A stretch of DNA of 64,000 nt from an uncultured Phycisphaerales bacterium (GTDB lineage Bacteria > Planctomycetota > Phycisphaerae > Sedimentisphaerales > Anaerobacaceae): NCBI GenBank assembly GCA_937927975.1, contig CALEZT010000073.1, positions 25,202-89,201 on the forward strand. Reading direction: 5' to 3'. Of the stretch, positions 22,552 through 32,566 are shown piece after piece. Below the pieces are notes generated by a model. The model ran no database searches. It had not been told where the DNA came from and saw nothing but the letters and a program-made list of their open reading frames with translations. The stretch's first letter is position 1, and every line of letters begins with the position of its first letter. The position numbers and the translations under genes are program-made.

Positions 22552-24849
22552 ATGAGTGCAAAGCGTCTGTTTCAACTTGCGTGCGTTACGATGTTGGTTG
22601 TGGTGGGGATCGGGGCGCCGGCAATCGGGGCCTCGGCGGCAGAGGAACTGACCAGGCGGCTGCCCGACGGGGTGATCGGTTTTGTCGCCACCAGCGGCGG
22701 CGACGCTGTGAAGGGGGACTTCGAGAAGACCTCTCTGGGCCGGATCTGCAACGATGCCGGCGTGCTGAAGTTCTACCAGGCGATCAAGGCCGAGTTGCTG
22801 GCCAAAGCCGCCCAGGAGGAAGACCCCAACGTTTCCCAGAAGATCGACCAAGTGATCGGCTATGCGAAGCTGGCGATCAGCAGGCCCATTCTGCTGGGGG
22901 TCTCCCAGGTTGCGGTCAAGGATGGCCCTCCGATCGGCGGCTTCGCGATCCTCGACGCAGGCGACCGCAAGGCGGAGTTCGCCGGCATCGTGAGCAAGCT
23001 GGAGGCGATGACCGGCCAGGCGATCGCCGACGCCGACGCCGGCTCTCTCAAAGTCCGGCAGTTCAAGGACAACGAGGATGTCCCGCTATACTGGGGCTGG
23101 ATTGGAAACCACTTCGTCATCGCGGTCAACGACGCGGAGAAGACGGCCATGAAGTACGTCGCCAAGCCTCGTTCGGCCGCTCCGGCCTATCTGGCCAAGC
23201 TGACCGCCGGAAGCGACGCCCTCATCGTGCACAGCGATTATCAGAAGATCAGCAGTCTGATCGAGAAGATCGTGCGGGAAGAGGAGGGCGACGAGGAAGC
23301 AGGGATGTTCACGAAGGCAATGAAGGGTCTTGGTCTGGACACTCTGCGGACGCTGACCGCCCGGGTGGGTTTCGCCGGGACGGAGGTCGTCGCGCAGAGC
23401 GTGCTCGAAATGCCCAGGCCGACGGGAGGGGTGTTCGCCGCCCTCAAGCCGGTGGACTTGGCCTGGCTTCGCGCCGTGGACGCGCGGGCGGTAACCGCCA
23501 GCGTCTCCAACTGGGACGCCGCCGGCCTGTACGACACGATCATGAACACCCTCAAGACAGTGATGCCGGAGGGCGACCACGCCCAGATGCAGGAGATGAT
23601 CGCAGGCATCGAGTCCCACCTGAATCTGCGAATCCGCGGCGATCTGCTGGGGGCCCTGGCCGGGCCGATGGTCTCCTACGGACTGCCCATGGGCGCGGTG
23701 CCCGAGGCGCCGATGGGCGGTTTCGTCGTCCTGGCGAAACTCCAGAACGCCGCGGCGTTCGAGAAGGCCATGGTCGCCCTGGGCGAATTCGCGGCCGAGC
23801 AGGCCCAGGGCGTGCTTCAGATCGGTTCGGAGACGCGGGACGACGGCCGGACCGTACACGTCTGGGCGATCGCGCCTCTGGCGATGGCGGGCATCTCCCC
23901 GAGTTGGTCGATCGTAAGCGACCACCTTGTCTTGGGCTCCAACGAGGTCCTGTGCGACCAGGGGGTCGAGCAGCTCGTTTCGAAGTCGCCCGATGCCAAG
24001 TCGCTGCTGGACGCCGAGGGTTTCAAGAAGGTGGCCGGGCAGTTGCCCAAGGAGATTCTGAGCTTCACCTACACGGACTCTCGAGTCCAGTTCAACCAGA
24101 TCATGACGCAGGCCCGGCAGTTCTGGCCGATGGCGGCGATGATGGCCACGCAGAGCGGTTTCAAGCTGCCGGCGATGCTGCCGTCCCTGACGCACGTCGC
24201 CAAGGAGATGGAACCGTCGATCAGCTACAACTTCTACAGCGCCGACGGGCTCCGTTCGTACCACCGTGGGCCGGGAATCGAGGTCGCTCTGGTGGCCGCA
24301 GCCGGCGGCGCCGTGGGCGCGGGCGTCGCGATGCCTGCGGCGGCCAGGGCTCGCGAGCAGGCCCGGTTCGCGGCTTCGATGAGCAACCTCAAGCAGATTG
24401 GGTTGGGTCTGCACATGTACGCGCAGGACAACGACGGGAACTTCCCGTCCGATCTGGATGCGATCAAACGCTACGTCAAGGGCGACAAGGTTTTCGAATC
24501 TCCGCGGAAGCCTGGGTGGGTTGACGGTCCCAGCTATCTCTACGTCCCCGACCAGAGCCAAACGGCCGATCCAGGGAACGTGCTGGCGTACGAGAATCCG
24601 GAGTACGCGTGGGACAAGATCGTGGTGCTGTTCCTGGACGGCCACGTCGAGCGGATGGACTCGTACGAGTTCCAGAGCCGCTTGGAGGCCACGTACGAGA
24701 GACTGGGCCGCGAGATGCCCGGCCAGGAGTCGGACGAGGAGGAGTCTCAGGATGACGAGGAGTCCGAAGACGACGAGGACTCTGAGCAGGAAGAGGAGAT
24801 GGGGTCGGAGGACGAGCAGCCGGTGGTCTTCGCAATGCCTCGGTTGTGA
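22552..24849 (+). CDS. Large exported protein with a DUF1559/pseudopilin-like C-terminal part and acidic tail
   Basis: 765 residues. A signal peptide (residues 1-30, ending GASAAEE) leads into about 540 residues of unknown fold with repeated alternating strands and helices. Near residue 600 comes a small hydrophobic Gly/Ala segment, then ARFAASMSNLKQIGLGLHMY, DNDGNFPSDLDAI and FLDGHVERMD. These are the landmarks of planctomycete DUF1559/prepilin-like proteins, normally preceded by an N-terminal pilin helix. Here they sit at the end of a long unrelated protein. The last 40 residues are strongly acidic (Glu/Asp/Ser). The start at 22552 has AAGGGG upstream; GTG 22543 is possible. Function unknown. 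Confidence 0.8.
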   Translation: MSAKRLFQLACVTMLVVVGIGAPAIGASAAEELTRRLPDGVIGFVATSGGDAVKGDFEKTSLGRICNDAGVLKFYQAIKAELLAKAAQEEDPNVSQKIDQVIGYAKLAISRPILLGVSQVAVKDGPPIGGFAILDAGDRKAEFAGIVSKLEAMTGQAIADADAGSLKVRQFKDNEDVPLYWGWIGNHFVIAVNDAEKTAMKYVAKPRSAAPAYLAKLTAGSDALIVHSDYQKISSLIEKIVREEEGDEEAGMFTKAMKGLGLDTLRTLTARVGFAGTEVVAQSVLEMPRPTGGVFAALKPVDLAWLRAVDARAVTASVSNWDAAGLYDTIMNTLKTVMPEGDHAQMQEMIAGIESHLNLRIRGDLLGALAGPMVSYGLPMGAVPEAPMGGFVVLAKLQNAAAFEKAMVALGEFAAEQAQGVLQIGSETRDDGRTVHVWAIAPLAMAGISPSWSIVSDHLVLGSNEVLCDQGVEQLVSKSPDAKSLLDAEGFKKVAGQLPKEILSFTYTDSRVQFNQIMTQARQFWPMAAMMATQSGFKLPAMLPSLTHVAKEMEPSISYNFYSADGLRSYHRGPGIEVALVAAAGGAVGAGVAMPAAARAREQARFAASMSNLKQIGLGLHMYAQDNDGNFPSDLDAIKRYVKGDKVFESPRKPGWVDGPSYLYVPDQSQTADPGNVLAYENPEYAWDKIVVLFLDGHVERMDSYEFQSRLEATYERLGREMPGQESDEEESQDDEESEDDEDSEQEEEMGSEDEQPVVFAMPRL

Positions 24850-24912
24850 TGGGCGGGCTCGCGTGGAAGACGATATGTGCGATTAGATTTCGCGGGGGCA
24901 TCATGGGCATTT

Positions 24913-25007
24913 GTCATGTTGAGCGGAGCGAAACATCTGGCTATCGGATGCGACGGGTGTCCATTTCTCATCCTATGCCCAGATCCTTCGCTGCCGCTCA
25001 GGATGAC
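24913..25007. repeat. GTCAT-type intergenic inverted repeat
   Basis: The left arm 24913-24938 (GTCATGTTGAGCGG...) and right arm 24981-25007 (...CTGCCGCTCAGGATGAC) are inverted imperfect copies. They have the wording of the common dispersed GTCATCCTGAGCG/AGCGAAGGATCT repeat seen in many genomes. No gene lies inside it, between the pseudopilin-like gene and argG. Confidence 0.7.
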
Positions 25008-25063
25008 GGAATGGTCTCACGAAACGTAGCCGCACACAAAACATTCCGGCCGGCGGTATTCCG

Positions 25064-25092
25064 TTGAATCCCGGCGGTTTCGTCCCTATAAT
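25064..25092 (+). promoter_or_regulatory. Promoter of argG
   Basis: TTGAAT (25064-25069), exactly 17 bases, then a perfect TATAAT (25087-25092). Transcription would start near 25099, about 30 bases before the argG ATG. No ARG-box was identified. Confidence 0.65.
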
Positions 25093-25128
25093 CCGGCTTC
25101 CCAAATGATCTGTGCTTAAGGATTCGCT

Positions 25129-26349
<1,221 letters not shown>

Positions 26350-26355
26350 GTGATT

Positions 26356-26440
26356 GATTATTGATGATGGATTAGGGATGATTGGAGGAGCAGGGTTTTG
26401 GCCTCTTCAATAGCCAATCATCCTTCATCCGTCGTCAATC
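26356..26440. repeat. Inverted repeat downstream of argG
   Basis: The arms 26356-26385 (GATTATTGATGATGGATTAG...) and 26414-26440 are imperfect inverted copies meeting at GATGATTGG/CCAATCATC, around a 28-base loop that itself can pair GAGG with CCTC. Wording and composition differ from the flanking genes. It may serve as the argG transcript end, but has the look of a dispersed repeat. Confidence 0.65.
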
Positions 26441-26453
26441 CAAAGGACTGAGC

Positions 26454-27632
26454 GTGACGCCACAGGAATGGATTATCGTGGTCTTTCTGTTCATGTTCGG
26501 TTGCTGCATCGGCAGCTTCCTGAATGTGGTGATCTACCGGTTGCCCCGCGAGAAATCGCTGGTCCACCCGGGTTCGGCCTGTCCTCGGTGCGACAAGGCG
26601 ATTCGGTTCTATGACAACATCCCGCTGCTGTCCTGGCTGGCTCTGCGGGCCAAGTGCCGGTACTGCAAGGCGCCGATCTCGCCGCGATACTTCATCGTGG
26701 AGTTGCTGACCGGCTCTGTCTTCCTCGGCGTATATCTGATCTACTTCCATGGGAGTATCCGCGAGGGCATGGGTCTGGAAGGGGCCTGGTTCATCTATGC
26801 TCTACACCTGGTCCTGATCGGGGCCTTCATCGCGGCCTCCGGCATCGACTTGGAACTGTGGATCATTCCGCTGTCGATCTGCTGGTTCGTCACCGCGGCG
26901 GGCCTGATCGGCTCGGCGGCAGGCGGATACCTCCTCGATCCTCGGGCGATCAAGGAGTACTCCCTGCTGCCGACCGCCTCGCCGGGGACGGGGGCGATGG
27001 CCCTGGGGGCCGCGATCGGTCTGGGCATCGGTTGGCTGCTGCTGCGGACGGGCACGCTGAAACGAAGCTACGACCAGGTCGGGAACCAGGGCAAGGACGC
27101 GACGCCTGCGGACGATCACGGCAGACCTGCGGGGCCGGGACCTTTCGATGAGCCGCAGTACAACCATCGGCTCGAAGCCCTGCGCGAGGTCCTGTTCCTT
27201 TTGCCGATCGTCGTCGGAGCGGTTCTGGCGAAGATGATCCTTGGATCGTCGGGTTCGATCGGGACGTGGTGGAGCGGCCTGCTGGCCCATCCTGCGGTCT
27301 GCGGATTGCTCGGGAGCCTTTTCGGCTACTTCGTGGGTTGCGCCACCGTGTGGGCGACCCGCGTGCTGGGGACGCTGGCGTTCGGCAAGGAGGCAATGGG
27401 TCTGGGCGACGTGCACCTGATGGGGGCCGCGGGGGCGGTGGTGGGTCCGGTAATGGTGGTGATCGCCTTTTTCATCGCGCCGTTCTTCGGATTGGGCTGG
27501 GCGTTGTTTCAGATGCTGTCCAAAAAAATTCGCCAGATTCCCTATGGTCCCTTCTTGTCATTGGCTATTTTGACGGTTATGATCTTCCACGATTGGATTT
27601 TGAACCGCGTCAACTTCATGTTGAGTCCATGA
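26454..27632 (+). CDS. Prepilin leader peptidase/N-methyltransferase (A24 family)
   Basis: 392 residues, an inner-membrane aspartic protease that cleaves and methylates type IV prepilins and pseudopilins. The cytoplasmic zinc loop has C43, C46, C68 and C71 (CPRC and CRYC). The catalytic aspartates are D132 (SGIDLELW) and D319 in the GLGDVHLMG motif. About eight membrane segments are predicted. A hydrophilic insert of about 60 residues lies between the two aspartates. The start chosen is GTG 26454, with AAGGA eight bases upstream; the longer frame begins inside the repeat. Its substrates could include the prepilin-like proteins typical of this group. Confidence 0.93.
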   Translation: MTPQEWIIVVFLFMFGCCIGSFLNVVIYRLPREKSLVHPGSACPRCDKAIRFYDNIPLLSWLALRAKCRYCKAPISPRYFIVELLTGSVFLGVYLIYFHGSIREGMGLEGAWFIYALHLVLIGAFIAASGIDLELWIIPLSICWFVTAAGLIGSAAGGYLLDPRAIKEYSLLPTASPGTGAMALGAAIGLGIGWLLLRTGTLKRSYDQVGNQGKDATPADDHGRPAGPGPFDEPQYNHRLEALREVLFLLPIVVGAVLAKMILGSSGSIGTWWSGLLAHPAVCGLLGSLFGYFVGCATVWATRVLGTLAFGKEAMGLGDVHLMGAAGAVVGPVMVVIAFFIAPFFGLGWALFQMLSKKIRQIPYGPFLSLAILTVMIFHDWILNRVNFMLSP

Positions 27633-27675
27633 CGCGGCAGGGAAGGGTTTGTCTCGATTTGCAGGGAGGTGCTGC

Positions 27676-28377
27676 ATGCATTGGGTTCGCAAGTCTGTCG
27701 TTCCGCTCGTCTGTCTCGTCGCTGTCTCCTTGATGTCCGGCTGCACGGACTACAAGAAGAAGTACGACTACCTCAACGTCGAACACCAGAACCTCAAGGG
27801 ACGGTTCGAGAATCTCCAGAGCGAGAGACAGCAGCTCGCGGACCGCATCGCGCTCGACCAGCAGACGATCGACGAACTGCGGCGGCAGATTGAAGAACTG
27901 AACAAGACGCCGGCCGACGCGACCGGCTTCGGCGAAGGCTACGACGTGGCGTTCGACGCCGCCGCCGGGACGATCACCGTGACGCTTCCGAACACGATTC
28001 TTTTCGAGTCGGGCAAGGCTGCGTTGAAGAGCACCACCAGCGCGGAGCTCGACCACATTCTGTCCGTCATCAAGCAGAAGTACGCCGACAAGGACATCGA
28101 CGTCGTCGGACATACCGACACCGATCCGATCGTGAAGACCAAGGACCTGTGGGCGGACAACCTGGAGCTCTCGGCGCAGAGGGCCCTGTCGGTGGCGAGA
28201 TACCTGATCAGTCGAGGCATCCCGGAAAAGCAGGTGCGCGCCGCTGCGTGCGGTTCGGCCCGACCGGTCGCCTCGAACGCCAGCGCGGTAGGCAAGGCCA
28301 AGAACCGACGGGTCGAGATCGTGGTGAATGTGCGCCGATCCACAGCCCAGAAGCCGCAGGCGAGCGCCACTCCCTAA
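27676..28377 (+). CDS. OmpA-family peptidoglycan-binding lipoprotein
   Basis: 233 residues. The signal peptide ends in the lipobox LMSGC, so the protein is probably membrane-anchored by lipid. A coiled-coil stretch rich in Gln, Glu and Leu (about residues 30-78) precedes a C-terminal OmpA domain. Its motifs are GHTDTDPI, NLELSAQRALSVARYL and KAKNRRVEIVV, which bind diaminopimelate in peptidoglycan. GGGAGGT precedes ATG 27676. It follows the prepilin peptidase by 43 bases on the same strand and could be cotranscribed. It may tether the outer membrane or a machine to the wall. Confidence 0.9.
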   Translation: MHWVRKSVVPLVCLVAVSLMSGCTDYKKKYDYLNVEHQNLKGRFENLQSERQQLADRIALDQQTIDELRRQIEELNKTPADATGFGEGYDVAFDAAAGTITVTLPNTILFESGKAALKSTTSAELDHILSVIKQKYADKDIDVVGHTDTDPIVKTKDLWADNLELSAQRALSVARYLISRGIPEKQVRAAACGSARPVASNASAVGKAKNRRVEIVVNVRRSTAQKPQASATP

Positions 28378-28580
28378 GACTGCGATGCGATCACGATGAC
28401 GAATTCGTGATCGGCGGGATCGAATTGAACGCTTTCGACGGTTCCGGATACGGGTGCAACGACGAGTTCATCCGGGTCCGGAACCGTTTGCATTGGGTCT
28501 CCGCTTCGCACCATCTCTCCGACTCTCACCGCCGGATCGTACGTGGCGCTGACCCTCACGATGGTTCGCCTCTGGCTCAT
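28374..28580 (-). CDS. Mini barrel-sandwich (biotinyl/lipoyl-like) protein lacking the modified lysine
   Basis: 68 residues. VRVGEMVRSGDPM followed by ELVVAPVSGTVESV matches the second half of a biotinyl/lipoyl-type barrel-sandwich domain. The turn that would carry the modified lysine (AMKME in carriers) is replaced by VPDPDEL, so no cofactor is expected. It starts ten bases after the alkaline phosphatase stop on the same strand and overlaps the end of the convergent OmpA gene by four bases. There is no strong ribosome site, so translational coupling with the upstream gene is likely. It may be a half-domain that dimerises; function unknown. Confidence 0.6.
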   Translation of the reverse strand: MSQRRTIVRVSATYDPAVRVGEMVRSGDPMQTVPDPDELVVAPVSGTVESVQFDPADHEFVIVIASQS

Positions 28581-28590
28581 GCGTTCGGGC

Positions 28591-29850
28591 TCATTTGACC
28601 AGTCGGGGGAAGGGGCGGATGCCCAGCAACTGGGCGATCTTCTTCGGGACCTCCGTGTTGTCCTGCACGCCGGAAAAACGCGAGGCGCCGGGTCCGAGGG
28701 CCCAGATTCCGACAGGGGCTGCGGAATGCCCTTTCGTGGTCCATTTCACGGTCAGCTCGGTGTCGCCTTTGTCCTCGTTGCCGCCTCCGATGAGGGTCAG
28801 GCCGCCGGTCTCATGATCGGCGGTGACGATCACCAGTGTGTTGCCGTCCTTGAGGGCGAAGTCGACCGCGGCCTCCACCGCCTGGTCGAAGAGCAGCGTC
28901 TGGCGAATGGCGCCGGCGGGCCTATTGGCGTGGCATTCCCAATCGATCTGGCTGCCCTCGATCATCAGGAAGAATCCCTGGCGGTTGTCCGAGGATTCGC
29001 GGCTGGCCTTTCGAAGGAGGCGAATCGCCTTTTGTGCGAGCGTCGCCAGGGGCGGTTCGGGTTCCCTGGTCTTCAGAGCGTCGTACTGGAATAGGCCCAG
29101 CACGTGGGAGGCGTCGACGGACCGCAGTTCAGCAGGGGTTTGGACGTACGTGTAGCCTGCGGCCTGGGCCCTTGCGAGCAGATCGACGTCGTCCTTGCGA
29201 CCGCTATTGGGGTCGGACTGGGGCAGGAAATGCTTGCGTCCGCCGCCGAACAGGACGTTGATCCGGCCGGCGATCAACTGCTCGCAGATCGCAGGCTCGA
29301 GCTTTCGCGACTTGACGTGCGATCCGAACGATGCAGGCGTGGCATGACTGATGGTGGACGTGGCGACAAGGCCGGTGGCCATGCCTCTTGTCTGGGCGGC
29401 CTCGAGGATGGAGATGTACGCTTTTCCGTCGGGCGTCATTCCGATCACGCCGTTGTTGGTCTTGACGCCGCAGGCCAGCGCGGTCCCGGCCGCGGCGGAG
29501 TCCGTCACGCGGGAGTCGGAGGAGTGGGTACGCACCAGGCCTGAGACGGGAAGTCGTTCGATGTGCAGTTTTCCGCTGGGGCCCGCAACCGCTGCGCCGG
29601 CCAAGGCCACCTGATTCAGGCCCATTCCGTCGCCGATGAGGAAGATCACGTTTCTGACCTTCGTAGCGCTGGTCAGCGGGTAGGACTCGGAGGTGATCGG
29701 CGGCTGATAGAAGCTCAGATCGTTGGGGTCCGTCTTGGCGGTCTGGTAATTGAAGACGGTCCCGCCAATCGCCAGATTCGATCCGACGAGGGCGACGAGG
29801 GAACTCAAAGAAACGATGGCGATCAACAACGCGCGTACAGTTGTCTTCAT
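28591..29850 (-). CDS. Alkaline phosphatase
   Basis: 419 residues, exported: an N-terminal hydrophobic segment (residues 7-28) serves as signal or anchor. The metal- and substrate-binding residues of the PhoA family are present: D74 in LIGDGMG, nucleophile S118 in VTDSAAAG, the STISHATPASF histidine, MIEGSQIDWECHAN, and TADHETGG. It should hydrolyse phosphomonoesters in the periplasm. The start at 29850 has AGGAGA upstream; the frame opens at 29883, inside comEC. It lies 11 bases after the comEC stop, so both genes share a transcript. Confidence 0.94.
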   Translation of the reverse strand: MKTTVRALLIAIVSLSSLVALVGSNLAIGGTVFNYQTAKTDPNDLSFYQPPITSESYPLTSATKVRNVIFLIGDGMGLNQVALAGAAVAGPSGKLHIERLPVSGLVRTHSSDSRVTDSAAAGTALACGVKTNNGVIGMTPDGKAYISILEAAQTRGMATGLVATSTISHATPASFGSHVKSRKLEPAICEQLIAGRINVLFGGGRKHFLPQSDPNSGRKDDVDLLARAQAAGYTYVQTPAELRSVDASHVLGLFQYDALKTREPEPPLATLAQKAIRLLRKASRESSDNRQGFFLMIEGSQIDWECHANRPAGAIRQTLLFDQAVEAAVDFALKDGNTLVIVTADHETGGLTLIGGGNEDKGDTELTVKWTTKGHSAAPVGIWALGPGASRFSGVQDNTEVPKKIAQLLGIRPFPRLVK

Positions 29851-29861
29851 GCTGCGGTCTC

Positions 29862-32420
29862 CTATTCGTGTTTCAAACCGCACAGTTCTACCATGCCTTC
29901 TTCAGTAATGCAAACACTAACCGCGCCGTCGCGTGCGGTAATCAGCAGCTTGCGGCCCGGTGAAGCTTGAATCGTGCGGCCTTGCTCGTAATCCCGCCGG
30001 GCGCAACTGCACACGATCACGCGAGGATCGAGCCGCTCGATGAATCGCCCGTCCAGGGTGCGGAGCGAGCCGTGATGGGGGGCGACGATCACATCGGGCT
30101 TCAATCCCTGGTGCAAAGCCAGGATTTCACGCTGGGCCAGGGTCTCGATGTCCGAGCACAACAGGATTGTCGCGTCGCTCCATTCGATCAGGCAGACGAG
30201 CGATTTGTCGTTGTCGCTGAGTTCTTCGCGGGTCGCGGATTCCGCTGTGGGCCACAGGACGCGGATTCTTGCTTTGCCGGCGTCGAGCGTTTCCGGCATG
30301 AGGCTCGTCGGGACGCGCCGGCTCGCAAGATGATCCATCAAGACCCGGATCGTTTCCACGTCCTGCGACTGCGTGAAGGAGACCGGATCGAAGTACACGC
30401 AACCGACCCTGCGTCGGTTCACAATCTCAGGCAGACCGTTGATGTGATCGATGTCGCGGTGACTGACGACCACGGCGTGGAGCCGGTCGATGCCTTCGTG
30501 GTCGAGGAAAGGCAGGACGACCCTCGATCCGATGTCGTCGGTGAACAGGGACCCTGCATCGAACAGGACGTTGGCAGCGCCGGGCAGGCGGGCCAGAATC
30601 GCCTGGCCGTGACCCACGTCAAGACACGTAATGCTCAGGTCGCTGCGGTGCATCCGTTGCCACTTCATCACGCCCAGCGGAACCAGCAGCGTCAGCAGCA
30701 TCGCGCCACAGAGGACATACTTGACGACGGGGCGCCGGGGATGAACGAAGGCGGTCGTCAGGATCAGAACGTAGTAGAGGGCGATGAGCGGCCAAGGCAC
30801 ATGTCCGATCAGAACGTACGTGGGGTCGATCGCGGCCATGAAACGCACCATCCCGATCAGCGCGTCCGCCAGGAGACTCAGCGGGTAACCCAGCAAGAGG
30901 CTCAGCGTGGGCAGGACGAACGACAGGAGGATCTTGACGAAGCCCAGGATCAGGATGAGCGTCACCGGCAACGCGGCGATCACCGTCCAGACGCTGGCCA
31001 ACGGCGTGAGGTTGTAGAAGTGATAGAGCAGCACCCCCGCGCTGCCCAGCCACGCGGCAACGCCCACCGCGAGCAGGCGAAGAGCCCGGTTGCCCAGGCC
31101 TTTCGCCACCTGCATGACGGTCAGCTTCTCCCAGGCCCAGAACGCGAGCCGGTTCTGCGTCGCGGCCAGGAGTCGCTGCTCGATGGGATGGGTGAAGGCC
31201 AGGATCCCTGCGGTGGCTGCGAACGACAACTGCCAGCCGACCTCGAACAACTGCGTCGGCCGAATCAGCAACAGGACGACGGCCGCCAGGGAGAGCGAGT
31301 TGAGCGGATGGGTCTGGCGTCGCAGGAGGATCGACACGCAAAAGGCCCAGACGATGACGGTCGCCCTCAGGATCGGCGGTTGCGGCGGGACCACGAGGAG
31401 AAAGACCAGCGTCGCTGCCATGCAGACGAGGGCTCTCGCGGGTTTGGCGAGCCCCAGAGGCTTGCCGAACCGCCACACGAGGTCGATCAGGATGCACAGG
31501 TGCATGCCGGAGAGGCTGATCAGGTGGAGCAGGCCGGTCCGGCGGAAGGCTTCGTACGTGTCGGCATCGATGTGCCGTCGCTCGCCCAGCAGGAGAGCTT
31601 CGAGCATCGCCTCGGCCCGCGTGTCCGAGGGCGGGTGGTCGAGCAGGCCGCCGGCTGCGCCGCCGGTGAATACCTTTCGCAGGTGCGCCAAGCCGCCTCG
31701 GGACGATCGCGTCGTGGCGATCGCGTCCCTTGACGGAACCGAGGCTCCCACGTGCACGTTCTTGAGGCCCAGGTATTCTGCCACGTTGAACTGGCCGGGA
31801 TTCGTCGGCTCTTCGTATCGATGCAGCCAGCAGCAGGCTTCGATGTCGTCGCCGAGCTGGAGGTTGGGGACGGGCTCGTCGACGCGGACGCGAATCGTGC
31901 CTTCGATCGGTTCCCAGCCCTCGGTCACTTGCACCGCTGTCGTCGCCAGGTAGAAGGCGGTAGGCGGATCGGAGGAGGCGAATCGGGCGAAACACCAGTT
32001 CTGCGGTTGCAGATAGGGTTGCGTCACGATCCGGCCTCGGATCGTCGCCAACACACGCTCGTTGCCGACGAAACAGCGGATATCCGAGGGGGCCGGGTTC
32101 TCGAACGCGGTCATTCGAATCGCCCCCAGGCACAGGAAGCAGAACGAGGCGGCAAGTGCGAGCCCCTGGGGTTTCAGGCGTGACCGAACGCGCGTCCAGA
32201 GCAGGATTACTCCGGCCGACGCCGCGGCAGCCAGCCAGATCCACGGCGTCTGCGGCCAGTTCGATGCGTTCAGCGACTCCAGCCTGCGTTGCAGCAGTAT
32301 CCCGACCATCAGGCCGACTGCGGGAAGGAACAGGGGAGCCGTGCTCGTGAGGCGTCCAAGCGAGGTGCGCCCGGCGAGTTGGTTGTCGATCAGGATCAGT
32401 TTTCGCTGGATCTCGTCCAT
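29862..32420 (-). CDS. comEC: ComEC/Rec2-family DNA uptake channel
   Basis: 852 residues. The order is N-terminal membrane segments with a DUF4131-type domain (about 30-230), a central Competence domain with many helices (about 250-560), then a metallo-beta-lactamase-like domain. That domain is marked by TCLDVGHGQAILARLPG and the metal motif SHRDIDHINGLPE. ComEC carries single-stranded DNA across the inner membrane in natural transformation. A GCAAGGAAG site precedes the ATG. Together with the prepilin peptidase nearby, this hints at competence, but no ComEA or pilus genes are in the window. Confidence 0.93.
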   Translation of the reverse strand: MDEIQRKLILIDNQLAGRTSLGRLTSTAPLFLPAVGLMVGILLQRRLESLNASNWPQTPWIWLAAAASAGVILLWTRVRSRLKPQGLALAASFCFLCLGAIRMTAFENPAPSDIRCFVGNERVLATIRGRIVTQPYLQPQNWCFARFASSDPPTAFYLATTAVQVTEGWEPIEGTIRVRVDEPVPNLQLGDDIEACCWLHRYEEPTNPGQFNVAEYLGLKNVHVGASVPSRDAIATTRSSRGGLAHLRKVFTGGAAGGLLDHPPSDTRAEAMLEALLLGERRHIDADTYEAFRRTGLLHLISLSGMHLCILIDLVWRFGKPLGLAKPARALVCMAATLVFLLVVPPQPPILRATVIVWAFCVSILLRRQTHPLNSLSLAAVVLLLIRPTQLFEVGWQLSFAATAGILAFTHPIEQRLLAATQNRLAFWAWEKLTVMQVAKGLGNRALRLLAVGVAAWLGSAGVLLYHFYNLTPLASVWTVIAALPVTLILILGFVKILLSFVLPTLSLLLGYPLSLLADALIGMVRFMAAIDPTYVLIGHVPWPLIALYYVLILTTAFVHPRRPVVKYVLCGAMLLTLLVPLGVMKWQRMHRSDLSITCLDVGHGQAILARLPGAANVLFDAGSLFTDDIGSRVVLPFLDHEGIDRLHAVVVSHRDIDHINGLPEIVNRRRVGCVYFDPVSFTQSQDVETIRVLMDHLASRRVPTSLMPETLDAGKARIRVLWPTAESATREELSDNDKSLVCLIEWSDATILLCSDIETLAQREILALHQGLKPDVIVAPHHGSLRTLDGRFIERLDPRVIVCSCARRDYEQGRTIQASPGRKLLITARDGAVSVCITEEGMVELCGLKHE

Positions 32421-32566
32421 CTTCCTTGCCCATTGTACCGAAGGGGATTCCCCAATTCCAGAGGCTGCCGGTCATCCGGTCACAATTCCCGAACCATCGG
32501 GCGGGAATTCGGTATAGAAAGAGGAATCGTGTTACGAGGCTTCACAGGTTTGGAGTACGAGGTCGC

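Noticed and set aside
29967..31733. 588-codon open frame antisense to comEC
   Set aside because: Arg/Gln/Asp-rich shadow of comEC, no recognisable fold.
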